DNA from: WFZT01 sp964398355
GTDB lineage: Bacteria > Hydrothermota > Hydrothermia > B15-G9 > WFZT01
Assembly (NCBI GenBank): GCA_964398355.1
Contig: CAYNMM010000030.1
Coordinates: 1-64,000, forward strand
Reading direction: 5' to 3'
Length of the DNA stretch: 64,000 nt
Position 1 is the first letter of the stretch. Each line of letters opens with the position of its first letter. The notes under the pieces were generated by a model that did no database searches, was not told where the DNA came from, and was given only the letters and a program-made list of their open reading frames with translations. Positions 1 to 10,700 of this stretch are shown here, one piece after another. A program made the position numbers and the translations under genes.

Positions 1-209
1 GATGGAGTCCCGCAAAGCGGGAGGGGAAATCGTGAGTAAAGCTCCCTCAAAGAATTTGGCACTATGGAGGAACTCCCTCAACCTCCTCCCCTGCAATGCG
101 GGGATTCTTTTTTTAATTTCCTCCCCCGCAAAGCGGGGGAGGATAAAGGAGGGGGCAAAATTCGCCCTCCCCTCACTCTCTCCCGCTTGCGAGAGGGGAT
201 GAGGGGAGG
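1..209. repeat. Cluster of GC-rich palindromic units
   Basis: At least four hairpin-forming units stand out from AT-rich surroundings. One is at 8-22 (TCCCGC, loop AAA, GCGGGA), one imperfect at 88-103, one perfect 11-bp stem with loop AAA at 119-143, and a nested hairpin at 166-209 whose outer arms are CCTCCCCTCA and TGAGGGGAGG. The units share a CCCCGCAAAGCGGGG-like core. This looks like a REP/PU-type extragenic repeat island. Short reading frames across it are artefacts of the repeats. It touches the window edge, so its full length is unknown. Confidence 0.65.
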
Positions 210-237
210 ATAACCACAGTCATTGTCAACTTTATTG

Positions 238-510
238 TCAACCAAATTTAACTTTGTTTTTGTCAACCTGAACGTGGGGAAATAATGGTCTAAACTCGTT
301 TGGGACATTCTTAACCCAGATTTTTATATCCGTTCATTTGCAGGAAAAAACTCTTAAAAGCTCATCCAGAAATCCCTGTCCCACTGTTTCAACTCTCCTA
401 AGATCAAAGATAGCTTCCCGAAATTTCCCTTTTATCGGTTCAACCAATCCTTTCACCTGTAAGCGGGATACCAATCTACCACCAAGAATTTTTACGATAT
501 ACCTTTCAAT
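238..510 (-). pseudogene. Decayed STAS-like (DUF4325-type) protein gene
   Basis: Read on the minus strand, 510 down to 238 gives about 90 codons that resemble the small STAS-like DUF4325 domain: GGRLVSR near the start, then FDLRRVETVGQGFLDELLRVF, then DIKIWVKNVPNEF. The frame is broken by a TGA at 334-336, just after the FLDELLRVF helix. It also has no start codon in frame: an ATG lies 18 bases upstream in another frame, so a one-base deletion near the start would explain it. Two lesions in about 270 bases point to a dead gene. These domains often serve as regulatory modules; no function is claimed here. Family assignment is by eye from the GQxFxDE pattern. Confidence 0.5.
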
Positions 511-647
511 TTATTCATGGGGGAAATCCTACTTTTTGCTAACCCATTATTTATTATTTTTGTCAGCCATATTTTTGAAAATTTGAAATTGGATCACTTG
601 TGAGGTGTAGATTCATTTATTTTGTTTTTCTCTATGGAAAGTTTAAT

Positions 648-3600
648 TTAAATCTGCATCTGGATTTTTGAGGATTTTGTCACAGGATCGCGTGTTACAA
701 TAATTTGAGCTGGTACAAGTTCCCTGAACTTTCGGACATGTGTAATTAGTCCGACAAGTTTTCCAGTCCTTTGAATTTGTTCAAAGACCCGTCCCATTGC
801 GTCCTGGAGGTCCTCGTCAAGTGTACCAAATCCTTCATCTATGAAAAAGAAATCAATACTTTTAGTGTTTCTCCTTTGAATGTAGAGTGAAAACGAAATT
901 GCAAGTGAGAAGGATACAAGGAATCTTTCCCCACCGGACAAAGATTTCGTTGATCTCACATGACCTGTAAAAGAATCAAAGATCTGAAATTCAATTTCAT
1001 CACCTTTTGTACCAACAATCTTCAGTCTGCCACCAGTCAATTCCAGCAAAAAATTATTTGCCTCGTGTATAATCTCTGACAGATAGAATCTTGAGACAAA
1101 TTTCGAAAATTTCTTGCCGTGAAATAGGGTGTAAAGTTCTGAAAGATACCCCTCAATTCTTTTATTTTCTGAAATAGCCTTCGCAAGTTCCTTTTTCTTT
1201 TCGAGTTTTGTCTTTCCCTCCTCTATCATCTTGCCAATTTCGCCGAGCCTGAAGTTCATGAAATCCAGCTTCTCAGAAATTTTCGCCAGATTTTCCCTTG
1301 TTTCATCTGGCTCTTTTTCGGAAAGCTCCTTGATTGGTAGTTTCTGGAGCTCTTTATCTGTTCTATTCAACCTCGCCTGGAGATCCCCAAGGTTTTTTTC
1401 ATAATCCCTGATCCATTTTTTGAGTTTTTCAATCTCCTGCTCAGGCAGGATTGACCTTTTCAACTCCTCAGTCGTCATATTAAGTTTCTTTGCAGTTTCT
1501 TCAAGCTTTTCTATATTTTCTTTCAAATTTCTCTCTGTTTCTGTAAGAAATCCCTTATTTTGCGTGAGTTCTGAGTCCAGTGCCTCAAATTTCTTTTTAA
1601 GATTCTGGAAATCTGAGAAAAGTCTCTTTTTACGGTTTTCAAATTGAGTAAGCTCTTTTTCGGCAATTTTCAGAACTTCACCAGGTAAATTGTCCCCGAT
1701 CAACTCTTTTATTTCGCCTTCTACTCTCTGGATAAGTTCATGGGTTTGCTTGAATTCAGCCTCGGAAATAGTAAGTTTCTCTTTTATTTCATGAAGATCT
1801 TGAAATTTCTCGTTTAAGGTGCGTTCCATTTCCGTCAGTTTCTCGATCTCTTTTTTGCAGAGTTTTACCGTATCTATCTTTTTTATAAGACACTCAAAAC
1901 CATGGCATTCAAACTCTTTCGCAATTTTTTCGCCCTCATTTTTCAGATTCTTAATTTTCTGAAGGATCCTGGACTTCTCTCTTTCATAGTTTTCCTCAGC
2001 AATTTTAAGGTCTTCTTTTAATTTCCCGGCCTCTGTTTGAAGCTGAATAAGTATTCTCTCTTTTTCGTAGAGTTTTTTGATCTCGTCTTTGAGTTTTTTA
2101 ATCTCTTTGTCCTCAACCTTTTCTCGTGCCGGGTTGGGATGGTGAATGGATCCGCAAACCGGGCACGGCTCACCCTCTTTTAGGTCCTGAACAAGTGTAA
2201 CGGCAAGGTTCATGTGTTCCTTTTCTTTCAGGAGCCTTTCAGTCTTCTCCTTTGCATTAACCGTTTCGTTCAGAATTTTTGCAAGGGCCTTGATCGGGTC
2301 CTCCGAGTCTTCCGGAAGCCCCGCACTTTTTAAAATGTTTTTAATCGCGGAACTTATTCTGGACTTCTCTTTCTCAAATTTGTCTTTTAACTTTTTAAGC
2401 TCATCCTCTGTGTGGATGTACTCAGTTTTTAAAGAACTTATACGGGATTCAAGACCAAGGAGTTTTTCATCCTGAGGTGAAAGTTTAAGCCTGACAATTT
2501 TTGACTTTACATCTTCTAAGTCACTTTTGATTTTACTTAGATCCTTCAACTGCTTCTGGTATCTACTGACATCTGCATTTAAACCACTCAGTTTTTTTCT
2601 GAGCTCCTGAAGAGTTTTAAGCTTTTCTTTCGCTTTTCTTGCATTTTCAATCCTGAGTCGGAGCTCCGATTGAACTTCAGGGTATTCTCTGTGGATGAAA
2701 TCTTCCCACTCCTTTTTCTTCTTCTCAAATTGTGGTTTGAGACTTAAAAGCTGAATTTCCAGACCGTTTACTTTGACTTCAAGTTCAACCTTTCGTCGCT
2801 TTGAATCCTCTATTGTACTGACAAATATGGCGTAGGGAGACAGTTTTTCGGCGATTTCAAGCTTTTCTCGAAGTTTTTTTATTTCGGACTCCTTCTGTTT
2901 TAGACTTTCAATTTCTTTTTCTATTTCCTTTTTTTCACTCAAAAGTTCCGCAAGTTTTTCAAGGGTTTTTAGTCTTTTTTCCAGTTTTTCTCTCTCTTCT
3001 TTGAGTTTTGCAATCTCTCTTTTAATTTTTTCTTGTTCTTCGATAAGTTCCTTAATTTTTTCTTCAGTCAAATCTTTCATCTCATCGTAAGATTTCTGGA
3101 AGGTTTCGATATTACCTCTTACAACATCTCTTCGAGTTTTCACTGCGTTAAAAAGTTTTTCACCATAAATATCGGTGCCAAAAATTTTCCCCAAAATCCT
3201 TGTCTTCTCTGCCGGGCCGGCATCGAGGAATTTTGAGAATTTTCCCTGTGGTAAGATTACAACTTTTGTAAAGTCATCAAAATCCAGCCCGATGATTTTT
3301 TCTCGGATGTATTCATTTATGTCCCGTGCCTTATCAGCCAGAGGTTTCTTTGAATAATCAACATACTCATACAAAGCCTGGGTTTTGGCGTTTCCGTTTA
3401 CAAACTCGCGATAGACTTCGTACAATCTCCCGTTCATTTCAAATTTAAATCTAACGTAAATCCTGCCAACTGACGGATTTGTCACCTCGGATATGGAATT
3501 TAGTCTGTCTGTTCGGCTATAAAGCGCAATAGTGATAGCATCGAGGATCGTTGTTTTCCCGGCACCGGTTTCACCAAAGATGCCAAAGATACCTTTTTCG

Positions 3601-3677
3601 TGAAGTTTTTTAAAGTCAATTCGTGCTTCATCCGTGTAACTGTTTATACCACGAAAAACAAGTTCAACTGGTCTCAT
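648..3677 (-). CDS. sbcC: SbcC, Rad50-like ATPase of the SbcCD nuclease
   Basis: This is the SMC-like ATPase subunit of SbcCD (bacterial Mre11-Rad50), which opens hairpins and processes double-strand ends in the cytoplasm. About 1009 residues, a normal family length. It has an N-terminal Walker A (GETGAGKTT, around residue 33), two long Lys/Glu-rich coiled coils, a zinc hook CPVC near residue 504 that joins two molecules, and a C-terminal signature LSGGE and Walker B FFFIDEG. I start at ATG 3677 (MRPVELVF...), which has a GAGG six bases upstream and matches the family start, rather than the ATG four codons earlier. It overlaps the end of sbcD and is the last gene of the addA-addB-sbcD-sbcC operon. 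Confidence 0.93.
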   Translation of the reverse strand: MRPVELVFRGINSYTDEARIDFKKLHEKGIFGIFGETGAGKTTILDAITIALYSRTDRLNSISEVTNPSVGRIYVRFKFEMNGRLYEVYREFVNGNAKTQALYEYVDYSKKPLADKARDINEYIREKIIGLDFDDFTKVVILPQGKFSKFLDAGPAEKTRILGKIFGTDIYGEKLFNAVKTRRDVVRGNIETFQKSYDEMKDLTEEKIKELIEEQEKIKREIAKLKEEREKLEKRLKTLEKLAELLSEKKEIEKEIESLKQKESEIKKLREKLEIAEKLSPYAIFVSTIEDSKRRKVELEVKVNGLEIQLLSLKPQFEKKKKEWEDFIHREYPEVQSELRLRIENARKAKEKLKTLQELRKKLSGLNADVSRYQKQLKDLSKIKSDLEDVKSKIVRLKLSPQDEKLLGLESRISSLKTEYIHTEDELKKLKDKFEKEKSRISSAIKNILKSAGLPEDSEDPIKALAKILNETVNAKEKTERLLKEKEHMNLAVTLVQDLKEGEPCPVCGSIHHPNPAREKVEDKEIKKLKDEIKKLYEKERILIQLQTEAGKLKEDLKIAEENYEREKSRILQKIKNLKNEGEKIAKEFECHGFECLIKKIDTVKLCKKEIEKLTEMERTLNEKFQDLHEIKEKLTISEAEFKQTHELIQRVEGEIKELIGDNLPGEVLKIAEKELTQFENRKKRLFSDFQNLKKKFEALDSELTQNKGFLTETERNLKENIEKLEETAKKLNMTTEELKRSILPEQEIEKLKKWIRDYEKNLGDLQARLNRTDKELQKLPIKELSEKEPDETRENLAKISEKLDFMNFRLGEIGKMIEEGKTKLEKKKELAKAISENKRIEGYLSELYTLFHGKKFSKFVSRFYLSEIIHEANNFLLELTGGRLKIVGTKGDEIEFQIFDSFTGHVRSTKSLSGGERFLVSFSLAISFSLYIQRRNTKSIDFFFIDEGFGTLDEDLQDAMGRVFEQIQRTGKLVGLITHVRKFRELVPAQIIVTRDPVTKSSKIQMQI

Positions 3678-4878
3678 TCCTAACCTCATTTAATATTTCA
3701 AGATAAAGCTTTATAAGATCTTCGTCCGGCTCTTTATTCATTTGCTTCTGGTAAAATTCAATGAAGAGCTCTCTATCTGTAAGTTTCTCTGGTTTAATTT
3801 TCGAGAAATATTCATCTTCCGTGTCAGGAGGACTGCCAAATGTGATTCCAAGCAATTTGCCTTTCAGTCGTTTTAGAACCTCTGAAAGTGAAGTTTGGTC
3901 ATTGAGAGGTCTGGATATTTCTATGAAAATCAAACCCTCTGGTTCTTCAAGATTTTCAAGGGCATCCCTGATAGTTTCAAACTTTTCAATTCTTATATAC
4001 TCCTCGGGTAAAATTTCTATAAGCTCCCGCTCAAATCTGCCATCATATAACTCAAAAACTGTAACGTACTTGGCAGGAGATACCTCAACTTCTCTCACAT
4101 TCATGGGAAATATCGAGCCAGAGTAGAAGATTTTCTCATTAATCTGCTGAGTTCTGTGCAGATGCCCAAGTAGTACGAGTGAAAATTGCTCGGGTATCCT
4201 TGATGTCTCAAATGTATAGGATGATCCAAGAATAAGGGTTTTCTCGGATCCCCCGAGTATTCCTCTGTCCACAAAGATATGAGACACAAGTATTAAATGA
4301 TGCTGCTCGAATGGAGAATTTTTTGAAATGAGTGTTTCAAGCTTCTCATTGTATGAAACTGTCTTATCGAGGAGTGAGTTTCCCGTGAAAATTTCGTTTA
4401 GTCTTGACTCTGACACATAGGGCAGCAGGTAAAATGTGGCGCTTTCTCCTGTAGGAAGCTGAATATTAAGCCAGTTCCCCTTTGACTGAGCAGTGAAATA
4501 TTTTGATTTGTATTCGCGGTTTTGAATAATTTCTGCACCGGGCAGGTGCTGAATCAAAATACCAAATTCCTCAGAGAGAGGTTTTATGGCTGCAAGTCCC
4601 TCCGGAGAATCATGATTGCCTGATATGATTATCACCGCTCTCTCACCCTTACGAGAAAGTTCAAGGATTGTTCGGTTGAATAGTCGACGTGCCTCATTGG
4701 GAGGATTGTAGGAATCAAAAACATCTCCGGCTATAACAACAACGTCGACTCTTTCCTCATTTGCAATTTTTACAATTTTTTCCAGTAATTTTTCCTGCTC
4801 TCCAAGAAGAGAAAAGTTTATCTGAGACTGTTCAAACACTTTGCCGAGATGCCAGTCAGCGGTATGAAGAATTTTCAT
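3664..4878 (-). CDS. sbcD: SbcD, Mre11-like nuclease subunit
   Basis: Calcineurin-like metallophosphoesterase and nuclease partner of SbcC. About 404 residues. The metal-binding phosphodiesterase motifs are all visible: DWHLG (D8, H10), GDVFD, GNHDS, a VSH motif, and GHLH. The start ATG at 4878 overlaps the addB stop (ATGA), and its end overlaps the sbcC start, so translation is probably coupled. Together with SbcC it should give an ATP-dependent, Mn-dependent exonuclease and hairpin endonuclease, a function known from the family. Confidence 0.94.
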   Translation of the reverse strand: MKILHTADWHLGKVFEQSQINFSLLGEQEKLLEKIVKIANEERVDVVVIAGDVFDSYNPPNEARRLFNRTILELSRKGERAVIIISGNHDSPEGLAAIKPLSEEFGILIQHLPGAEIIQNREYKSKYFTAQSKGNWLNIQLPTGESATFYLLPYVSESRLNEIFTGNSLLDKTVSYNEKLETLISKNSPFEQHHLILVSHIFVDRGILGGSEKTLILGSSYTFETSRIPEQFSLVLLGHLHRTQQINEKIFYSGSIFPMNVREVEVSPAKYVTVFELYDGRFERELIEILPEEYIRIEKFETIRDALENLEEPEGLIFIEISRPLNDQTSLSEVLKRLKGKLLGITFGSPPDTEDEYFSKIKPEKLTDRELFIEFYQKQMNKEPDEDLIKLYLEILNEVRNETS

Positions 4879-7715
4879 TTGCTACCTCCGTACTCTACAC
4901 CGCAAAATTCTTTGTACGGGCAGTATTTACAAAAATTAGCGTCTGAATCATCCATTTCAAACGGTATTTCTGGATTATAGATTTCATCAATAATAGTATT
5001 TAATGCCTCCTTTAATCTGGATGCAATCAATTGTCTATCAACGCTGTTTGAAGGAAAGAGCCTGACTTCATTCTCCTTTCCAGTTCTAAGCGTTATGAGT
5101 CTGGCATTAACCTGTGAGTAATCGGAAATTTTAAAGTGTCGCATATATAGTTCAAGATAAACAGGTAACTGGAAGCTATCGGTAATTTTCTTCGCAATTT
5201 TTCGGTCAGAAATGAGGGCTATTTTCTTCGCATTTTTGGGTTTAAATGGTTTTTTACCTGAGATAGATTCACTTTTATAGTCAGTGATAAAAGTTTCATT
5301 TCCTATCTTTTCAATCCTGTCAGCTCTGCCTACAAACTTCACAGAGTTAAGGCCAGTATTGTATTCGCCAAAGAGATTGTATTCAAGAGCAAGGATTATC
5401 CTCTTTTCTCCACTTAATTCGTTTTTCTCCCTTCTTAGAAAGTTCAGCAACAATTTCTCAGTTGCTCTTTTAACGAGTATGGCCATACCCCATTTTTCTG
5501 GAAAATTTTTTTTGAATTCTTCATCAATCACGCGAAGAAGAGTTTCCTCCGTTAGAACGTTCTCATAATCTGCCTCCTTCCCTTCCAATATTTTGTAAAA
5601 TCTATAGAGAATTTTGTGTGCAAGTCGACCTATTTCAAGTTTTTCAATTTCATCGCTAACTTCTTGCTTTCTTAGTCTCAGAACATAGGTATAGTAGAAT
5701 CTCAGTGGGCATTTAAGGTAGGTATCAATGGAAGTAGGGCTCAAGACGGCCCCTCTTAGTATTTCCAAGATCTCGGGTGTTTTTTCTATAACCCTTGGCT
5801 CGAACTTTCTCAAGTTCAGATTGAAAAATCTTTTCTCGACGATTGAATCTTCAAGGAGTTTGCCTGATTCTTTTTCATTCTCCCATATTAACTCTTCAAT
5901 GTATCGACTCCTTGAAGTTTTCTTATTATCGATGTAAAGAAGGAATGCATTCTCTGATGAATAATAGAGTCTTTTGAAATGGTACCTATATATTTCTTCT
6001 GTCCTCCGATAGTCAGGAAGACCAAGATTCAGTCTAAGTGGTGACGGTAAAATTGGATTAATCTCAGGTTCACCAGGCACGACCCCTTCATTTAAATCGA
6101 GATAAATAATGTTTTTGAAATTTATACCTCTGGCTTCAAGGGAGCCGAGAACCTGTATTCCTTTGACCGGTGTACCTTCAAATGCAACCCTTGCTTCTTT
6201 TAATCGATAAAGAAAGATGCCAAAAATACTGTGACTATCAAATTTCTCGTCTGCAAAGTAGAATTCACCAATCTTTCGAACAGTTTCATAGAATTTTTTC
6301 ATAAATTCAAGGTTTAGACTATAACTACTTAAAGTACTATGTTCGAGTAGGAAATCGGCAGAATTTTGAAGTGCTTTTTTAAGTTTGTTAAATGTATTTA
6401 TCTCCTCAAAACTGTAGAAAAACAAATCAAGAACCCTGATGAACTTTTCAATTATCTCCTCATAAATTCCCGGGTCTTTTATAACCATGGAAATAGACCT
6501 GAAGATTTTTTCCAGCAACGAATTGTCATGAAGATCAATAATCACAACTTCATTATCGTTTACAAATTCTTCAAAAGTGTGAACTGCAATTCTGAAGGGA
6601 GTAGTGTCACCTTTGATCTTGATATTTTTTACAAACGGATGTGTTAAAACTTTCAAAACATCGCGTCTCAAATAGACATCAGTTCTATTATCTTGTGCTC
6701 TAAAAACAGATTCATACAGCGAAATAAGAGGAGTTCGTTTCAACGGATATCCCATTGCAATATTGAAGTCACGGTCAAAATGGCCAACAGACTGATAGAT
6801 CAAAGGTATCAAACTCTCAGTTTTTGGTACAATTATTGCCAGTTCACCCGGTTCGTTTGTGAGATGAGGAATCAACTCTTCTAAAATATCTCTTACCTTA
6901 GCCATCTCAGAATGCAGGTCAAATCCGGCGAAAATTTTTGTACCGGGGTTTCTGGCTTCTTCTTTCACTATTTCAGCAGGGAAGGCAAGACCCTTTTTCA
7001 CATCCTGCAAAATAGTCCAATCCTCCGGATTCCCCTGAAAGACAATAATTCCTTTTTCTGCATCGAGGATTCGCTTAACAATTTTTAACTGGGAGGCCGT
7101 GAGGGCGAAAAAACCACCAAAGATTGTGAATTTTTCTGGTATTGCTGTGTTATCCTCAGCTGCAAGTCTATAAAGTAGACCAGGGGAATATAAATTTGCG
7201 TCGATCAATCTCTCATTGTACGTGTCTTTGATTTCTTTGATGTGCTCCCATATTTGAATTATCCGATTTGGAATTATATCCTCGTCCAATTCAACATAAT
7301 CCCTGATTTGTTCCAGCTGTTGATCTTCTACAAGCTCTTGATCAAGTTCATTAAAGAGTCTGTACAGGTTAATTGCCCACGGATAGAATTCCTCGAAAGA
7401 GGGTACCTCCACAAAATTGGAAACAGTTTCATAGATTATCCATGCGGCATTCAACGGATCGATGGGTCTTTTTATCCCATACTTGTCAAGCACAAGAGTC
7501 TGAATAAAATTGTCGGCCTCGAAAATTTTAGGTGGATAGAAAGCACCACCAATCTTCTGAAAAAGGACTTTTCTTAGGAAATGGCCGGGTCTTTTACCAG
7601 GAAAAACAACATTAACATCTGATAAATTGGATCCTTTTGGTGCCTTTTCGAGTACTGCATTAGCCACATATTCTATAAGATCTGAATGGATTGGTATGAA
7701 AACGACTCTTTTCAC
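4875..7715 (-). CDS. addB: AddB-type helicase-like/nuclease subunit
   Basis: Second subunit of an AddAB (RecBCD-like) helicase-nuclease that resects double-strand breaks for recombination. 946 residues. The N-terminal half is helicase-like with a degenerate nucleotide site (GKRPGHFLR). The C-terminal third is a PD-(D/E)XK nuclease with VGRADRI and TDYKSES, and cysteines CPLRFYY and CKYCPYKEFC that fit the AddB iron-sulfur cluster (C plus CxxCx5C). It starts with GTG behind GGAGG, two bases after the addA stop, and overlaps sbcD. Divergent from Firmicute AddB; the Bacteroidetes-type AddB is the better comparison. Confidence 0.85.
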   Translation of the reverse strand: MKRVVFIPIHSDLIEYVANAVLEKAPKGSNLSDVNVVFPGKRPGHFLRKVLFQKIGGAFYPPKIFEADNFIQTLVLDKYGIKRPIDPLNAAWIIYETVSNFVEVPSFEEFYPWAINLYRLFNELDQELVEDQQLEQIRDYVELDEDIIPNRIIQIWEHIKEIKDTYNERLIDANLYSPGLLYRLAAEDNTAIPEKFTIFGGFFALTASQLKIVKRILDAEKGIIVFQGNPEDWTILQDVKKGLAFPAEIVKEEARNPGTKIFAGFDLHSEMAKVRDILEELIPHLTNEPGELAIIVPKTESLIPLIYQSVGHFDRDFNIAMGYPLKRTPLISLYESVFRAQDNRTDVYLRRDVLKVLTHPFVKNIKIKGDTTPFRIAVHTFEEFVNDNEVVIIDLHDNSLLEKIFRSISMVIKDPGIYEEIIEKFIRVLDLFFYSFEEINTFNKLKKALQNSADFLLEHSTLSSYSLNLEFMKKFYETVRKIGEFYFADEKFDSHSIFGIFLYRLKEARVAFEGTPVKGIQVLGSLEARGINFKNIIYLDLNEGVVPGEPEINPILPSPLRLNLGLPDYRRTEEIYRYHFKRLYYSSENAFLLYIDNKKTSRSRYIEELIWENEKESGKLLEDSIVEKRFFNLNLRKFEPRVIEKTPEILEILRGAVLSPTSIDTYLKCPLRFYYTYVLRLRKQEVSDEIEKLEIGRLAHKILYRFYKILEGKEADYENVLTEETLLRVIDEEFKKNFPEKWGMAILVKRATEKLLLNFLRREKNELSGEKRIILALEYNLFGEYNTGLNSVKFVGRADRIEKIGNETFITDYKSESISGKKPFKPKNAKKIALISDRKIAKKITDSFQLPVYLELYMRHFKISDYSQVNARLITLRTGKENEVRLFPSNSVDRQLIASRLKEALNTIIDEIYNPEIPFEMDDSDANFCKYCPYKEFCGVEYGGSK

Positions 7716-7717
7716 TT

Positions 7718-10700
7718 TTAAACCTCCACCACCTTTACGTCATCGAAATAGATAATGTAGCCCTTCACTTCTCTGTCAGGATGCAATTTTTCGATAGTTC
7801 TCACATACTTGAGTACTTGATGTTTGTGTTTTGAAATTTCCGGTTCTCCAGTTTTAAACTCCACAACCTCGATCCTGTTGTCTCTCACAACGATCCTATC
7901 GATTCTTAGATGTTCACCATTTTCACTGAAAATTTCCTTTTCCGTGTAAATTTCTCCGCCTGAAAAAAATTTTTGGATTACAGGATCTCCAAAGAATGTT
8001 TCAAAGCTTTTTAATAGTTCATCTTCATCAATACTTGAAAAGCCAAGTTCATGAATTGTTGTGCTGACAATTTCTTTCATGTAGGTGAGGAAATGCAGTT
8101 CTCCAGGTTTAAAGCTTAGTGTCTCGATCCTGGCAAGAACCCTGTGAATTAAATCTCCCCTTCTAACCGGCTCTTTTAACTCAAAAGGCTTTGTAATAGT
8201 ATTCGCAAGATGATCGTACCAATTTTTCAGCTTATATCCAGCCCATGAGTACCGTTTCTTTCTTCTTCTTTCACTTTTCGCGGGTGAGTTTACAGGTTCA
8301 CCGTACTCAGGAAATTCTTCGAATAGTCTCTTAAAATCATTATTCTGAGGGAAGTACACATATAGCTCTGATCTGGCACGGGTCGCAGCAACATAAAGGC
8401 TATTTAGCTCGTCAATGGTTTCGAGAGCAATTGTCTCTTTGTGAATTGAGTCAAGTATTTTGTTGAACTCAGTAAATATTTTTTCCGATTTAAAGACGTA
8501 GGATTTATCTCCTCTATTGTAAAATTTGATGCTCCTTCTACCTCTCCTTTTTGAACGTACAGGCCATGTAACCACAACATCAAATTCGAGTCCTTTGGCG
8601 CTATGAACCGTGGAAACAACCACAGCGTCACCATTCTCGGGTGTATCCAGACTGAAAATATCTCTCGGAGCATTGTGAATTCTCTCGAGTATATCTTTCA
8701 GCGACAATGCACCATTTTCTTCAAGGTTGTACGTTATTTCCATGAATTTTTGTATAAAAGCCTCTGCCTCTGTGTAGTTCTCAAAAAGTTTTAACTTTTC
8801 TGTTATCTGCCATAAGAGATCATAAGGTGGTAAATAGCCCACAGATTTGAAGAGTTCGTCAAGATACATCTCCCAGATATGCGGGAAATCATTTCTAAAC
8901 TCTCTATAGAGCGGATTTTCCTGTAACTCCCTTTTCTGAAGTAGCCAATCTTCAAATTCCAAGTGTGTGAGTTTCTCAAAAGGTTCAGATGAAATAAACT
9001 TTGCGAAGGATAGATTGTCCGGGGGAAAATCCAGAAATTCAAGCAAGTTTATGATTGCCCTTATGACGTAATGATTTCTAACATCAAGATTTGCTCTTGA
9101 AATAACTGGAATGCCTTTCATCAACAGATATTTGGAAACAAACTCAACATGGGCATTTGTTCTTAAAAGAATGGCAATATTACTATAGCCAAATCTTTCA
9201 ATTAGGTCTGGCAAAATCTCCTCCAGCCATTCGATAAAAGACTCCTTCTCATTTTTTCCGGTGGCAACTTTTACTCTTATATAGCCTCCATCCTCTTTGT
9301 TTGGATCCTGTATAGAATCTTTGTAAACATCCTTCACACGTTTAAATGTATCCAGATCGAGAAGAGGAGCAGATCGTTTTCCTTTATCAGGGGCTGGCTC
9401 AGTTAACTTTTTAAGATTCTCGACCCGGAAGACTTTATTATTGTAGTCAACTATATTCTTCCTGCTTCTCCAATTTCGTCTTAGAATCAAAGGATAAATT
9501 GTAAATCCAGGGAACCTTTCTGGTGGAAATGAAAAGGTTCTGAAGGAACTTCCCCGATATCTGTAAAGAAGTTGCTTGAGATCACCGACATAGAAAAGTG
9601 AACCGCCATTAGCAAGTGCATTCTCAATGAGAGGCTCTATGTTTGCCCACTGTAACTCACTTGTATCCTGAAACTCGTCAATTAAATAGTGCCTGATACT
9701 CTCACCAAGTTTGTAATAAATCCATGTTGGACTTGCTTCCTCCAAAAATCTGTTAATCCTAAGATTTAATTCACTAAGAAGAATTAACCGATTTCGCCTC
9801 TTTAACCTTTCAACTTCCTCTCTTGTGAGTCGATAAAGCTCAAAGACATTTTTTATCCCATGCGTCATGGTAGAAATGGAGAGTTCCCCCAGTTTTTTCT
9901 CCAACCTTTCTCTAAGTTTTGAATCTTTGATGCCTTTGAGTATCTTTCTCTTGGAAAATGTTTTAAGGATGTTTTCAGGATTTCTGTCACCTCTGAGAAT
10001 CAGCTTCAAACTCTCTTGACCCTTCTCTGAAATGGATACAGGATTGGCAAGGATTTCTTTTATGACATCGATTAATTCCTGTACGATTTTTTCAAGGGAC
10101 CCTGAGGGGAGCGTTTTAATCTCCATTGAATAAGTGTTTTCAAACTCGAAGAACTCCTGGATCAAATTTCTTGCTTGATCCCAAGGCCTAAAATTATCGT
10201 TAATGGATCTATCGATAAATTCAAAGAAGACCTTTTTTATTCCATCATCCTCAGCTACTCTTGAAATTAAGTGGGAAAATGCAAGATCAATAATTTCGGT
10301 ATAATTTGAAACGATTTCGTATTCAGGGGGAAGTCCAAGTTCATAAGTGGATGCACGTATAATCAAGTTTACAAAGCTGTCAATGGTTTTAATCCTGAAC
10401 TCGTCATAGTTTGATATGATGTGATCAACCAATTTTCCAGCTTTCTGGATCAAATTTTTGGTGGTAGTTATGCGTTGAATCTGATCAATAAGCTGTTTAT
10501 CGGATTTTAGATAAATGGATTTTAGGAAGAGGAGGATTCTCCTCTTCATTTCTTCGGTTGCTGCGTTTGTGAATGTAATAGCAAGGATCTGACCCGGTGA
10601 ATTATCTTTAATGATATCGGAGAGAAGGAATTGGAGGAATCTCAATGATAGGATGTAGGTTTTACCACTTCCAGCGGAGGCGTGGACCTGCATTATATGA

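Noticed and set aside
338..586. Plus-strand 82-codon frame in the left region.
   Set aside because: No ribosome site or recognisable motif; it is the opposite strand of the decayed STAS-like gene.
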